A DNA stretch of 64,000 nucleotides from Streptomyces fagopyri (lineage in GTDB: Bacteria > Actinomycetota > Actinomycetes > Streptomycetales > Streptomycetaceae), in the NCBI RefSeq assembly GCF_009498275.1, contig NZ_CP045643.1, positions 3,658,001 to 3,722,000 of the forward strand, in the 5' to 3' direction. The notes below the pieces were generated by a model that ran no database searches, was not told the origin of the DNA, and worked only from the letters and a program-made list of their open reading frames with translations. Positions 49,912 through 58,392 of the stretch are shown here, in pieces; position 1 is the first letter of the stretch; every line of letters begins with the position of its first letter. The position numbers were made by a program, and so were the translations under genes.

Positions 49912-52900
49912 ATGCGGGACAGCCATCGGGCGGAGGCCGAACGGCTGCTGGCCCGGGCCGTCGAGGAAGAGGTACGGCGCTCGGGCGGACGTACGGACGG
50001 GACCGTGCTTCTGTCACGGGCCCGCGCCGAACTCGACACCCTCGGCCGGGCCGCCGCCGAGGAGTACGGCGCCTACACCCGCGCCCTCGACGCGGCGGAC
50101 GCCGGCCGGCTGACGTTCGCACAGCGCTACGCCCGGGACGGTGCCGGAACTCCGTTGCTGGTGGCGGTCGTTGCCGCCGTCGCCGCCTGCGCGGCGGACC
50201 TGGCGCTGGGCACCGGCACGGGCACGGCGGTCGGCGCGGGAGCGACGGTCGCGGTGGTGGCCGCCGCGGCCACCGTGCTCAAGGTGACGGCCGCCCACGT
50301 GCCGGCCGCGAGCCGCCGGGCCGGAGCGCTGGGCCTGCCCGGCGGTGCCGAGCAGCTGCGCCTCCAGTGGCTGACCGCCTTGGAGGTCCGCGGCATCCGG
50401 CCCTTCCTCGACCAGCAGCGGGTGGTCAGCGCCTCCGCGGGCGCGAAGCAGGGCGCGCCGCAGCTGCGCCGCACCGACAAGAGCGCGGCCGCACGCCGCC
50501 GCAGCGTCCTCGAGCAGTCGTTCGGGCAGCTGCCCGAACCCGCCGGTCCGTTCGCGGGGCGCCGGACCGAACTGGCACGGGTCGCCCAGTGGGTGCACGC
50601 GGCACGCGCCGGCACCGAGTCGAAACCGACGGTGGTGGTGCTGCACGGCGCGCCCGGCTCCGGCCGCAGCGCCCTCGCGATCCGGGCGGCGCACAGCCTG
50701 CGGGACCAGTTCCGGGGCGCGTGCGTGGTCGACCTGCGCGGCGACAGCACCGAGGAACCGCCCCTGACCACCCGCGACGCCCTCCTCCACCTCCTCAACC
50801 GGCTTGGCGCACCCCGCGAGCAGCTCCTCTTCCGCGAGCGTTCCTCACCCGACCAGCAGGTCAGACGGCTCAGCGAGCTGTACCACCAGCATCTGACGGG
50901 TCTGCCGGTCACGATCGTGCTCGACGACGCCTCGGACGCCGAGCAGGTGCGCACCCTGGTCCCGGAACGCTCGGAGAGCCTGGTCCTGGTCACCGCCCGC
51001 ACCGCGCTCGACCTGCCCGCCGACCTCCCCGCCCGGGTGCACCAGCTCCCGGTCGAGGCGCTCGACGCGGCGGGCGGCGAGGAACTGCTGAACGCGGCGG
51101 CCCAGGACGCGTCGGACCCCTACGACGCCGAGGCCTCCGACCGGGTGCGGGAGTTGTGCGGCGGCCTCCCGCTGGCCCTGCGCCTCGCGGGTTCCTCGCT
51201 CGGCCCCCGCACCTCACGCCGACTCGCCGCCGACCTCGGGGCGTACGGTCCCGTGGAGCCGGTCGAACGGGCGCTGTGGCTGCGCTACACGGACCAGACC
51301 GACGCGGCACGGCGGCTGCTGCGCCGGCTGGCCCTCGCCGGCCGGGCCTCGCTGGGCACCGCGGCGGCGGCATCCCTGCTGGCGACGGACGAACCGGAAG
51401 CGACCCGGCACCTGACGGCACTGGCGCGGGCGGGCCTGATCGACCACGTCCGCGGCAGCCGCTACCGCCTGCACGACCTCGTCCGGGCCTTCGCCCAGGC
51501 CCGGCTGCTGGACGAGGAGGAACCCGCCGAGCGGACGGCGGCGCAGGAACGCCTGATCGTGAACTACGCGGAGCTGGCGGACTCGGTGATCCGGCTGGTC
51601 GACGGCAAGACGTCCACCCGGGCCGACCAGTTCGGCCCGCAGGGCTTCACCTCCCTCGACGCGGCCCTGCGCTGGCTGGACGACGAGTCCAGTTTCATCA
51701 CGGCGGCGCTGCGGCACGCGGAGGGCGTGGACCAGGCGGCCGTGCTGCACCTTCTGGGCGCCCTGTGCGACTACTGCCTGCTGCGCGGCGACCTCTACCG
51801 CCTGGGCGAGATCAGCGAGCTGACGCAGGCCGTCGACCAGGGACTGCTGGTCCGCTCCGTCCAGTGGCGCACCGGCATCGCGGCCCGCCAGCTCGGTGAG
51901 CTGGACAAGGCCCACACCACCCTGTCGTCCGTGGTGAACCTCTACTTCGAGGCGCATCACGACGCGGGCGCGGCCCGCGCCCTGTGCTCGCTCGGCATCA
52001 CCCTGCACCACCAGGGCAACCTCACCGAGGCGGCGGCCAGGCTCCAGGAGGCCATGGACCTGCAGGTCTCCCCCGACCTCGCGGCGGACCGCGCCTGGAC
52101 GATGCACGCGCTGGCCGCGGTGGAACGCGACCGCGGCCGGATCGCCACGGCGCTGGCCCTGCTCACCGAGGCCCTGGTCCTGCACCACGAGGGCGAGTCC
52201 GTGCACGGCGAGGCCTGGGCCCACTTCCAGCTCGGCCAGCTGGGCCTGCGCATGGGCGACGTGCCGCGCGCGGAGCGGGAGCTGCGCGCGGCCCTCGATC
52301 TGTACGGGCGGACCCGCGACGCCCGCGGCGAGGCCTGGGCCCTGACGCAGCTGGCCCGCGCCCGTCTCGTCGACGGCGACCCGTCCACCGCGGTCACGGG
52401 CCTGCGCCAGGCGACCTCCCGGCACCGGGAGAACGAGGACGCGCGCGGGGAGGCCTGGACGGTGTACTACCTGGGCCAGGCCCTGGAGGAGACCGGCGAC
52501 CTGGACCGCGCGGTCCGTGAGCTGGAGCGCTCCCGCTCGATGTTCTCCCGGATGCGGGACGTCTACGGGCTCGCGTGCGCACGCCACCACTCGGCCCGCG
52601 TCACCCGTGACCAGCGCGCCGCGCAGACCGGCTCGCTGCGCAACTCGGGCTTCGCCCGCCAGCTGCTGGTGGACGCGCGGGCCGACTTCCAGCGGATCGG
52701 CGTGGCGCACGGTGAGGCGTGGACGTGCCTGGAACTGGCGGTGGTCGACGCCGGCAACGCCCGTACGCCACAGGCCCTCGCGCTGTGCGACGAGGCGGCC
52801 GGGCTGTTCGCCTCGTACGGCGACCGGCGGGGCGAGGACTGGGCGAGGTTCCTGAGGTGCACCCTGCTGCCGTACGCGTCCGCGGGCGGCCTGGAAGTGG

Positions 52901-53112
52901 GCAGCGCCGTCGCCCTGGAGGAACTGGCCCAGCTCTCCCGCTCCGGCCACCCCTTGCGCGACGGAAAGCTCGACGACTACGTCGAGGCGTACCAGCTCCT
53001 GCTCGAACGCGGGGTCGACCTGGACGCGGGCTGGCAGGCCTGGCGCCTGCGGATGGTGCCCAACCGGCATGCCCGGGAGGTCATGGGGGTGACGGTCGGG
53101 ACGGCTCCTTAG
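49912..53112 (+). CDS. NB-ARC/STAND NTPase with TPR repeats and N-terminal membrane helices
   Basis: 1066 residues from the ATG at 49912, preceded by GGAGGGGG. Two membrane segments (~81-97 and ~105-124) are followed by an NB-ARC module: Walker A GAPGSGRS (246-253) with Arg252 where Lys is normal, Walker B TIVLDD (334-339), SLVLVTAR (356-363) and GLPLAL (418-423). Residues ~560-1000 are about ten TPRs, several containing GEAW at the start of a unit. STAND proteins are signal-gated switches; the TPR part is the usual sensor or partner-binding end. The membrane anchor and changed P-loop are unusual. No effector domain is seen. Confidence 0.9.
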   Translation: MRDSHRAEAERLLARAVEEEVRRSGGRTDGTVLLSRARAELDTLGRAAAEEYGAYTRALDAADAGRLTFAQRYARDGAGTPLLVAVVAAVAACAADLALGTGTGTAVGAGATVAVVAAAATVLKVTAAHVPAASRRAGALGLPGGAEQLRLQWLTALEVRGIRPFLDQQRVVSASAGAKQGAPQLRRTDKSAAARRRSVLEQSFGQLPEPAGPFAGRRTELARVAQWVHAARAGTESKPTVVVLHGAPGSGRSALAIRAAHSLRDQFRGACVVDLRGDSTEEPPLTTRDALLHLLNRLGAPREQLLFRERSSPDQQVRRLSELYHQHLTGLPVTIVLDDASDAEQVRTLVPERSESLVLVTARTALDLPADLPARVHQLPVEALDAAGGEELLNAAAQDASDPYDAEASDRVRELCGGLPLALRLAGSSLGPRTSRRLAADLGAYGPVEPVERALWLRYTDQTDAARRLLRRLALAGRASLGTAAAASLLATDEPEATRHLTALARAGLIDHVRGSRYRLHDLVRAFAQARLLDEEEPAERTAAQERLIVNYAELADSVIRLVDGKTSTRADQFGPQGFTSLDAALRWLDDESSFITAALRHAEGVDQAAVLHLLGALCDYCLLRGDLYRLGEISELTQAVDQGLLVRSVQWRTGIAARQLGELDKAHTTLSSVVNLYFEAHHDAGAARALCSLGITLHHQGNLTEAAARLQEAMDLQVSPDLAADRAWTMHALAAVERDRGRIATALALLTEALVLHHEGESVHGEAWAHFQLGQLGLRMGDVPRAERELRAALDLYGRTRDARGEAWALTQLARARLVDGDPSTAVTGLRQATSRHRENEDARGEAWTVYYLGQALEETGDLDRAVRELERSRSMFSRMRDVYGLACARHHSARVTRDQRAAQTGSLRNSGFARQLLVDARADFQRIGVAHGEAWTCLELAVVDAGNARTPQALALCDEAAGLFASYGDRRGEDWARFLRCTLLPYASAGGLEVGSAVALEELAQLSRSGHPLRDGKLDDYVEAYQLLLERGVDLDAGWQAWRLRMVPNRHAREVMGVTVGTAP

Positions 53113-53150
53113 GGCCCGGGGGCGCTCGCCGGCCAAGGGGCGTGCGTCGA

Positions 53151-53224
53151 GGGCCGCTGAGGGGTACGGGGGCCGCTGAGGCGACGGGGGTCGCTGAGGC
53201 GCACAAGGGCCGCCGAGGCGTACG
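53151..53224. repeat. 18-bp imperfect tandem repeat
   Basis: About four copies of GGGGCCGCTGAGGCGTACG start near 53151, 53169, 53186 and 53205. They lie 39 bases after the TPR gene. Confidence 0.65.
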
Positions 53225-53376
53225 AGGGTGCGCGGGGGACTCCGCCGCCCGCCGCCCTCGTCGGGCGGGACCCGCGACGCGCGCGAGGGACTCCGGTGAG
53301 GTCCGCCGCATGGTCCGTTCAGCGGGACCGCGGGGCACGGGCGATCGCCCGTGCCGACCAGGCGGTGCGGGCACGC

Positions 53377-53516
53377 GGGATCGTCGAGGCCGCGTGAACA
53401 CGGGTGATCGACGAGGCCGTACGGGGACAGGTGATCGACGAAGTCACGTGCGGGCACGAGTCATCGACCAAGCCGCGTGCGGGCACAGGTGATCGACGAG
53501 GGCGCGCCCGGGGACG
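53377..53516. repeat. 27-29-bp tandem repeat, five units
   Basis: Units begin at 53377, 53403, 53430, 53459 and 53488. The conserved left half is GGTGATCGACGAGGCC and the right half CGTGCGGGCACA. Unit lengths of 26, 27, 29 and 29 are not a multiple of three throughout, so it does not encode a repeat protein. Confidence 0.75.
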
Positions 53517-53714
53517 TCGTGTCCGTGAGGCGGCCCCCGGCGTGGCCCGGGCCGGTGTCCACGCGTCCGGGCGTCCTCACTCGGAGGAGCGGCCGCACGG
53601 GCGCGTCCCCCCGGCCGTCCGGGAGGACGCGATACACGGACCCGACGGCCCTCCCCGCGGACCGCTCGCGCTCCGCGGACCACTCGCGCCACGCGGAGCG
53701 GACGCGCCGGAGGC

Positions 53715-53966
53715 TCAGCCCTTCGCGGGGGAGGCCTTACCGCCCACCGGGCCGCCGGTCCCCTTGCCGGTGGCCGCGGTGTCCTTCCCCGCGTCCTCCT
53801 CGAAGGTGACCTTGCCCAGTCGGCGGTTCATGGACTTCATCAGACCCCACACGGCCAGGGCCATCACCGCGAAGACGATGAAGCCGAGGACGCCGGGGGT
53901 GACCTTGTTCTGGTCGACCTCCTTGGCGAGGGGGACGAGGTGCGTCAGTGCCAGGCTTGCGCTCAT
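53715..53966 (-). CDS. Small single-pass membrane protein next to mca
   Basis: 83 residues from the ATG at 53966. A short extracytoplasmic N-terminus, one helix (VLGFIVFAVMALAVWGLMKS, ~26-45), then a basic and Gly/Lys-rich cytosolic tail (RRLGKVTFEED and on). It begins one base after the mca stop, so it is co-transcribed with mca. The family is widespread beside mca in Streptomyces, but no function is known to me. The ribosome site is weak, as expected for translational coupling. Confidence 0.8.
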   Translation of the reverse strand: MSASLALTHLVPLAKEVDQNKVTPGVLGFIVFAVMALAVWGLMKSMNRRLGKVTFEEDAGKDTAATGKGTGGPVGGKASPAKG

Positions 53967-53967
53967 G

Positions 53968-54849
53968 TCAGGCATTGTCGCGGATGCCCGCAAAGAGGTC
54001 GTCCTCGGGGAGGGAGGTATCGACGAGGGACGTCGCGAGCTCGTACTCCTCGGTCGGCCAGACCTCCTTCTGGATCTCCATGGGGACCTTGAACCAGCCG
54101 CCGTCGGGGTCGATCTGGGTGGCGTGCGCGATCAGCGCCTTGTCCCGGATCTCGAAGAACTCGGCACACGGAACATGCGTGGTCAGCGTGCGCTCGGTGC
54201 GCTCGAACTCGCTCCAGCGCTTCAGCCAGTCCCCGTACGGCGACTCCAGGCCGCGGTCCAGCAGCGCGTTGTGCAGCGCCTCGGTGCGCGGACGGTTGAA
54301 GCCCTGGTTGTAGTAGAGCTTCTGCGGCTGGAAGGCCGTGCCGTACTCGGACTCCGGGTACTTCTCGGTGTCCGACGCGCCCTCGAAGGCCACCATCGAG
54401 ATCTTGTGGGTCATGATGTGGTCGGGGTGCGGATAGCCGCCGTTCTCGTCATAGGTGGTGATCACCTGGGGACGGAACGAGCGGATCTGCCTGACCAGCT
54501 CACCGGCCGCCTTGTCCACGTCCTCGAGCGCGAAACAGCCCTCGGGCAGCGGCGGCAGCGGGTCGCCCTCGGGCAGGCCCGAGTCGACGAAGCCGAGCCA
54601 CTCCTGCTTGACGCCGAGGATCTCGCGGGCCTCGTCCATCTCCTTCTTGCGTACCTCGTGGATGTGCTCCTCGATGTACTTGTCGCCCTGGAGCTTGGGG
54701 TTGAGGATGGAGCCGCGCTCCCCGCCCGTGCAGGTCACGACCAGCACGTCCACCCCCTCGGACACGTACTTCGCCATGGTGGCCGCGCCCTTGCTCGACT
54801 CGTCGTCGGGGTGGGCGTGCACGGCCATCAGTCGCAGCTGGTCAGTCAA
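53968..54849 (-). CDS. mca: Mycothiol S-conjugate amidase
   Basis: 293 residues, LmbE/PIG-L fold. The zinc site is AVHAHPDDE (11-17, ligands His13 and Asp16) with HPDH (141-144). The length and motif GGYPHPDHIMTHK separate it from MshB. Mca cleaves mycothiol conjugates to a mercapturic acid, which is exported, and GlcN-inositol, detoxifying electrophiles and antibiotics. A TTG start with GAGGA about ten bases upstream is used. It is divergent from the DUF4307 gene, an actinobacterial arrangement. Identity is firm and shows that the organism makes mycothiol. Confidence 0.96.
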   Translation of the reverse strand: MTDQLRLMAVHAHPDDESSKGAATMAKYVSEGVDVLVVTCTGGERGSILNPKLQGDKYIEEHIHEVRKKEMDEAREILGVKQEWLGFVDSGLPEGDPLPPLPEGCFALEDVDKAAGELVRQIRSFRPQVITTYDENGGYPHPDHIMTHKISMVAFEGASDTEKYPESEYGTAFQPQKLYYNQGFNRPRTEALHNALLDRGLESPYGDWLKRWSEFERTERTLTTHVPCAEFFEIRDKALIAHATQIDPDGGWFKVPMEIQKEVWPTEEYELATSLVDTSLPEDDLFAGIRDNA

Positions 54850-55036
54850 GACACAATCCTCGGTCAGTCGGCTGTCGCCTGGGTAGGTCGGCTGTCGGCG
54901 CCCGGCGTGAATCAGCGCGATGGGCGGCTTCTATAGTGACGGAATCGGGGGGCGAATAATTCCGGGGGCCCCGTTCCCCGGGCCCCTCCCAGGACCGCGG
55001 CCAGGCCTCGGTCCCGGCCCTGCCGAGAGGACGATC

Positions 55037-55435
55037 ATGAGTACGGCGCGCACGCAGCTGCCCGAGGGCCGGTACGGCCGCTCCGCGGACGAGCGCGCCG
55101 ACCGGAAACTCAAGATCCTCGGCAGCGTGCTGGGAATCGTCGTCCTCGCCCTGATCGGCTGGTTCGCCTACTACTACGTCGGCGAGAACAAGATCAGCGC
55201 CCAGGTGATCACCTTCGACGCGTCCGCCGACTCGGTCCAGGTGCACCTGGAGGTGCACAAGGACGCGGACGCGCACGGCTACTGCACCCTGCGCTCGCAG
55301 AGCGCGGACGGCGCGGAGGTGGGCCGCGCGGACTTCCGCTTCGACCAGGACGCCTCGCGCATCGACAAGGTCGTCACGCTCCGTACGACCTCTCGCGGCA
55401 GCACGGCGGAGCTGCTCGGCTGCCACGCCGACTGA
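55037..55435 (+). CDS. DUF4307 single-pass membrane protein
   Basis: 132 residues from the ATG at 55037 with GAGAGGAC upstream. A basic N-terminus (RYGRSADERADRKLKILG), one membrane helix (VLGIVVLALIGWFAYYYV, ~32-49) and an extracytoplasmic beta-rich domain with two cysteines (CTLRSQ and LLGCHAD). Length and the position divergent from mca fit the DUF4307 family, which has no known role. Probably expressed alone. Confidence 0.85.
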   Translation: MSTARTQLPEGRYGRSADERADRKLKILGSVLGIVVLALIGWFAYYYVGENKISAQVITFDASADSVQVHLEVHKDADAHGYCTLRSQSADGAEVGRADFRFDQDASRIDKVVTLRTTSRGSTAELLGCHAD

Positions 55436-55614
55436 CATCGCCCGGGTACCTCTCCCCCGTTAACCGCTCTGACCTGGGTTGACGTAATTCTGATGTCTTA
55501 TGTCCTCCCCCTTGAGCCGCTGAATTGTTAGGCTCGTGGTTTCGCCCACCCGTGAAAGAACATGCTTCTGGGTAGGGCGATGCTTTGTATTCCCAGTACC
55601 TACGAGGAGCACCT

Positions 55615-56112
55615 GTGACCCAGACCAGCGAGAACGTCACCTGGCTGACCCAGGAGGCGTACAACCAGCTCAGGGCCGAGCTGGAGTACCTGTCTGGTCC
55701 CGCGCGCACGGAGATCGCCGGCAAGATCGCGGCCGCGCGCGAGGAGGGCGACCTGCGGGAGAACGGCGGGTACCACGCGGCCAAGGAAGAGCAGGGCAAG
55801 CAGGAGCTCCGCGTGCGCCAGCTCACCCAGCTCCTGGAGAACGCCAAGGTGGGCGAGGCCCCCGCGGCGGACGGCGTGGTCGCCCCCGGCATGGTCGTCA
55901 CCATCGCGTTCGACGGTGACGAGGACGACACGCTGGACTTCCTGCTCGCCTCGCGCGAGTACGCCAGCGCCGACATCGAGACGTACTCGCCGCAGTCCCC
56001 CCTGGGGTCCGGCGTGAACGGCAAGAAGGTCGGCGAGGACGCGCGGTACGAGCTGCCGAACGGCAAGCTCGCCTCGGTGAAGATCCTCAAGGCCGTGCCC
56101 TACCAGGGCTGA
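55615..56112 (+). CDS. greA: Transcription elongation factor GreA
   Basis: 165 residues, GTG start with GAGGAGC seven bases upstream. The N-terminal coiled coil contains GDLRENGGYHAAKEEQG, whose acidic tip (Asp/Glu) reaches into the RNA polymerase secondary channel. The C-terminal FKBP-like domain (~90-165) ends with GKLASVKILKAV. Rescues backtracked polymerase by stimulating transcript cleavage. Acidic tip residues are present, so it should be active. Strong terminator follows. Confidence 0.95.
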   Translation: MTQTSENVTWLTQEAYNQLRAELEYLSGPARTEIAGKIAAAREEGDLRENGGYHAAKEEQGKQELRVRQLTQLLENAKVGEAPAADGVVAPGMVVTIAFDGDEDDTLDFLLASREYASADIETYSPQSPLGSGVNGKKVGEDARYELPNGKLASVKILKAVPYQG

Positions 56113-56186
56113 GCAGCCCCGGGCCTCGCCAGGGCCGAGCCCCCGACCGGGCACGGACGGCACTCCGGTCCCGGACCCTTCGCTCC

Positions 56187-56220
56187 GACGGTGCCCCCGG
56201 CCCGCGCCGGGGGCACCGTC
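56187..56220. terminator. Strong bidirectional terminator
   Basis: GACGGTGCCCCCGGC pairs with GCCGGGGGCACCGTC (15 bp perfect, CCGC loop) between greA and the convergent ABC permease gene. Confidence 0.92.
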
Positions 56221-56293
56221 ATGTCCGGGCCCCTGTCACCGGGGACCGGCCCGGCGGCCCACGCCGGGCCCCGGACTCCGGCCGGCGCCCGGG

Positions 56294-57145
56294 TCACGCC
56301 CCGGCGGACCGGTACTTGCGTACGGCCAGGGTCCGGAAGACCAGGATGATCAGGACCGACCAGATCAGCGAGGCCCACACCGGGTGCTGCATGGGCCAGG
56401 CGTCGGGCGTCCGGAAGCCCGGCGGAAGGTTGCCGAACAGCTCGCGGCACGCCTGCACGGTGGCGCTGAACGGGTTCCACTCCGCGATGTGGCGCAGGAA
56501 GGACGGCATCTGGTTCGCGTCCACGAACGCGTTCGAGATGAATGTCAGCGGAAACAGCCAGATCAGGCCGCCCGAGGTCGCCGCTTCGGGAGTGCGCACG
56601 GACAGGCCGATGAGGGCACCGATCCACGAGAACGCGTACCCCAGAAGCAGGAGCAGGCCGAATCCGGCGAGCACCTTGCCGAAGTTCTCGTGGGTGCGCC
56701 ATCCGACGATCACGGCGACGACCGCGAGGACGACGAGGGTGAGTGCGGTCTGTACCAGGTCGGCGATGGTGCGGCCGGTCAGCACCGCGCCACGTGCCAT
56801 GGGCAGGGAGCGGAAGCGGTCGATGAGCCCCTTGTGCATGTCGTCCGCGATACCGGCGCCCGCACCGGCCGTGGCGAACGTGACGGTCTGGGCGAAGATG
56901 CCGGCCATCAGGAACTCGCGGTAGGCCTGGGTGGTGCTGGACGAGCCGATCTGGATCGAGCCGCCGAACACGTAGGTGAACAGGACGACGAACATGATGG
57001 GCTGGATCAGCCCGAAAATGAGCATCTCGGGAATCCGGGCCATGCGGATCAGATTCCGGTGGGCGATGACCAGGGAGTCGCGCACGGACTGGCCGAGGAC
57101 TCCCTTGGGGACCGCCACCGGGGCGGTGTCTGTCACGGCACTCAC
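56294..57145 (-). CDS. ABC-2 type permease (DrrB-like)
   Basis: 283 residues, GTG start overlapping the ATPase stop (GTGA). Six membrane helices are typical of ABC-2 exporters: one after MARIPEMLIFGLIQPIMFVV, and the C-terminal pair around FISNAFVDANQMPSFLRHIAEWNPFSA, whose NPFS segment is a DrrB-family mark. Works with the DrrA-like ATPase as a daunorubicin-resistance-type exporter. The substrate is unknown; in Streptomyces such pairs are common outside antibiotic clusters. Confidence 0.93.
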   Translation of the reverse strand: MSAVTDTAPVAVPKGVLGQSVRDSLVIAHRNLIRMARIPEMLIFGLIQPIMFVVLFTYVFGGSIQIGSSSTTQAYREFLMAGIFAQTVTFATAGAGAGIADDMHKGLIDRFRSLPMARGAVLTGRTIADLVQTALTLVVLAVVAVIVGWRTHENFGKVLAGFGLLLLLGYAFSWIGALIGLSVRTPEAATSGGLIWLFPLTFISNAFVDANQMPSFLRHIAEWNPFSATVQACRELFGNLPPGFRTPDAWPMQHPVWASLIWSVLIILVFRTLAVRKYRSAGA

Positions 57146-58152
57146 TTCGCGGACTCCTTCTTCGCCTTGCGGCCCTTCACGTCCGCCGCCTCGTCGCTCT
57201 CCTCTTCCTTCACCTCGGCCACATGGCCGGTGAGGGAGAGGAAGACGTCGTCGAGGGTGGGCCGGCGCAGGCCGATGTCGTCGATCTCGATACCGCGGCC
57301 GTCCAGCTCGCGGATGACCTCCGCGAGGAGCTTCGCGCCACCGGTGACGGGGACGGTGAGCTTGCGGGTGTGCTCCTCGACGGTGGTCTCGCCCTTGCCG
57401 AAACCGCGCAGCACCCCGGCGGCGGTCGCCATGTGTTCGCGCTCGTGCACGACGACCTCCACGCGCTCACCGCCGGTCCGTGCCTTGAGCTCGTCGGCGG
57501 TGCCGCGGGCGATGACGCGGCCCTGGTCGACCACGCAGATGTCGTGCGCGAGGTGGTCGGCCTCCTCCAGGTACTGGGTGGTCAGCAGGAGCGTCGTACC
57601 GCCGGAGACCAGCTGCTTGATGACCCCCCACAGCTGCTGGCGGTTGCGCGGGTCGAGGCCCGTCGTCGGCTCGTCCATGAACATCACCGGCGGTGAGACG
57701 ACCAGCGCGGCGGCCAGGTCGAGCCGGCGGCGCATGCCGCCCGAGTAGGTCTTCGCGGTGCGGTCGGCCGCGTCCGTCAGATGGAACTGGTCGAGCAGCT
57801 CGACGGCCCGTTCCTTCGCGGCCTTCGCCCGCATCTGGTAGAGCCTGCCGACCATCTGGAGGTTCTCGCGGCCGGTCAGGTACTCGTCGACCGCGGCGAA
57901 CTGTCCGGACAGGCCGACCCTGCGCCGTACCGCGTCGGGGTGCTTGAGCACGTCGACACCGGCCACGACCGCCTTTCCGCTGTCGGGTCGCAGCAGGGTC
58001 GTCAGGCAGCGGACGGCGGTGGTCTTGCCCGCGCCGTTCGGCCCGAGGAGGCCCAGGACGGTGCCCTCGGGTACATCGAGGTCGACGCCGTCCAGAGCCT
58101 TTACGTCACCGAAGGTCTTGACCAGACCTTCGGCGTAGATGGCGCCTGGCAT
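57142..58152 (-). CDS. ABC transporter ATPase (DrrA-like)
   Basis: 336 residues. Walker A LGPNGAGKTTAVRCL (~36-50), signature YSGGMRRRLD, Walker B VMFMDEPTTGLDPR and the switch His region LLLTTQYLEEADHL. The C-terminus after ~230 carries the DrrA-type extension (IGLRRPTLDDVFLSLTG) and a Lys-rich tail. Energises the permease encoded 4 bases downstream. A perfect palindrome 158 bases upstream probably controls both. Confidence 0.95.
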   Translation of the reverse strand: MPGAIYAEGLVKTFGDVKALDGVDLDVPEGTVLGLLGPNGAGKTTAVRCLTTLLRPDSGKAVVAGVDVLKHPDAVRRRVGLSGQFAAVDEYLTGRENLQMVGRLYQMRAKAAKERAVELLDQFHLTDAADRTAKTYSGGMRRRLDLAAALVVSPPVMFMDEPTTGLDPRNRQQLWGVIKQLVSGGTTLLLTTQYLEEADHLAHDICVVDQGRVIARGTADELKARTGGERVEVVVHEREHMATAAGVLRGFGKGETTVEEHTRKLTVPVTGGAKLLAEVIRELDGRGIEIDDIGLRRPTLDDVFLSLTGHVAEVKEEESDEAADVKGRKAKKESAK

Positions 58153-58310
58153 GTGAGTTCTCCACGTCTTCGGGGATTTTCACTCTGAGTACTGGTTGCT
58201 TCTGCTGAGTTCTGCCGAGTTCTGATGATTTATGGCTTTCCAGCGATTTGCGCAGGTTCGTCGTATGTCCGCTTCACCCCGTCACGCGGGGCGGACGGAG
58301 GACACACCGT

Positions 58311-58328
58311 AACGCGATGTATCGCGTT
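58311..58328. promoter_or_regulatory. Perfect palindrome upstream of the DrrAB genes
   Basis: AACGCGAT-GT-ATCGCGTT, 8-bp perfect arms and a 2-base centre. It lies 158 bases before the ATPase start and 64 bases past the end of the threonine ammonia-lyase gene. TetR or PadR-type repressors use sites of this form; no such gene adjoins. Confidence 0.65.
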
Positions 58329-58392
58329 GCTCAACAGATTTTTCCACTGGACGACGAAAGCGGATCCCAGCCGGCCAGACCTGCCCTCGGCC

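Larger units (their letters stand above)
53113..53714. other. 602-base non-coding region with two tandem-repeat families
   Basis: No plausible gene: the open frames on both strands are Arg/Pro/Gly-rich and have no ribosome sites. It holds the 18-bp repeats (53151-53224) and the 27-29-bp repeats (53377-53516), listed separately. The remaining sequence (53225-53376, 53517-53714) shows nothing distinctive. Confidence 0.65.

Noticed and set aside
47926..53112. A 1,728-codon frame that would extend the NB-ARC/TPR protein upstream
   Set aside because: The upstream part is antisense to the YyaL-type gene. The ATG at 49912 with GGAGGGGG is the real start.
53377..53516. CRISPR array
   Set aside because: Repeats adjoin with no unique spacers, unit length varies, and there are no cas genes.
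53404..54936. Long plus-strand frame over the mca region
   Set aside because: Shadow of the minus-strand mca gene, whose zinc motifs are unmistakable.
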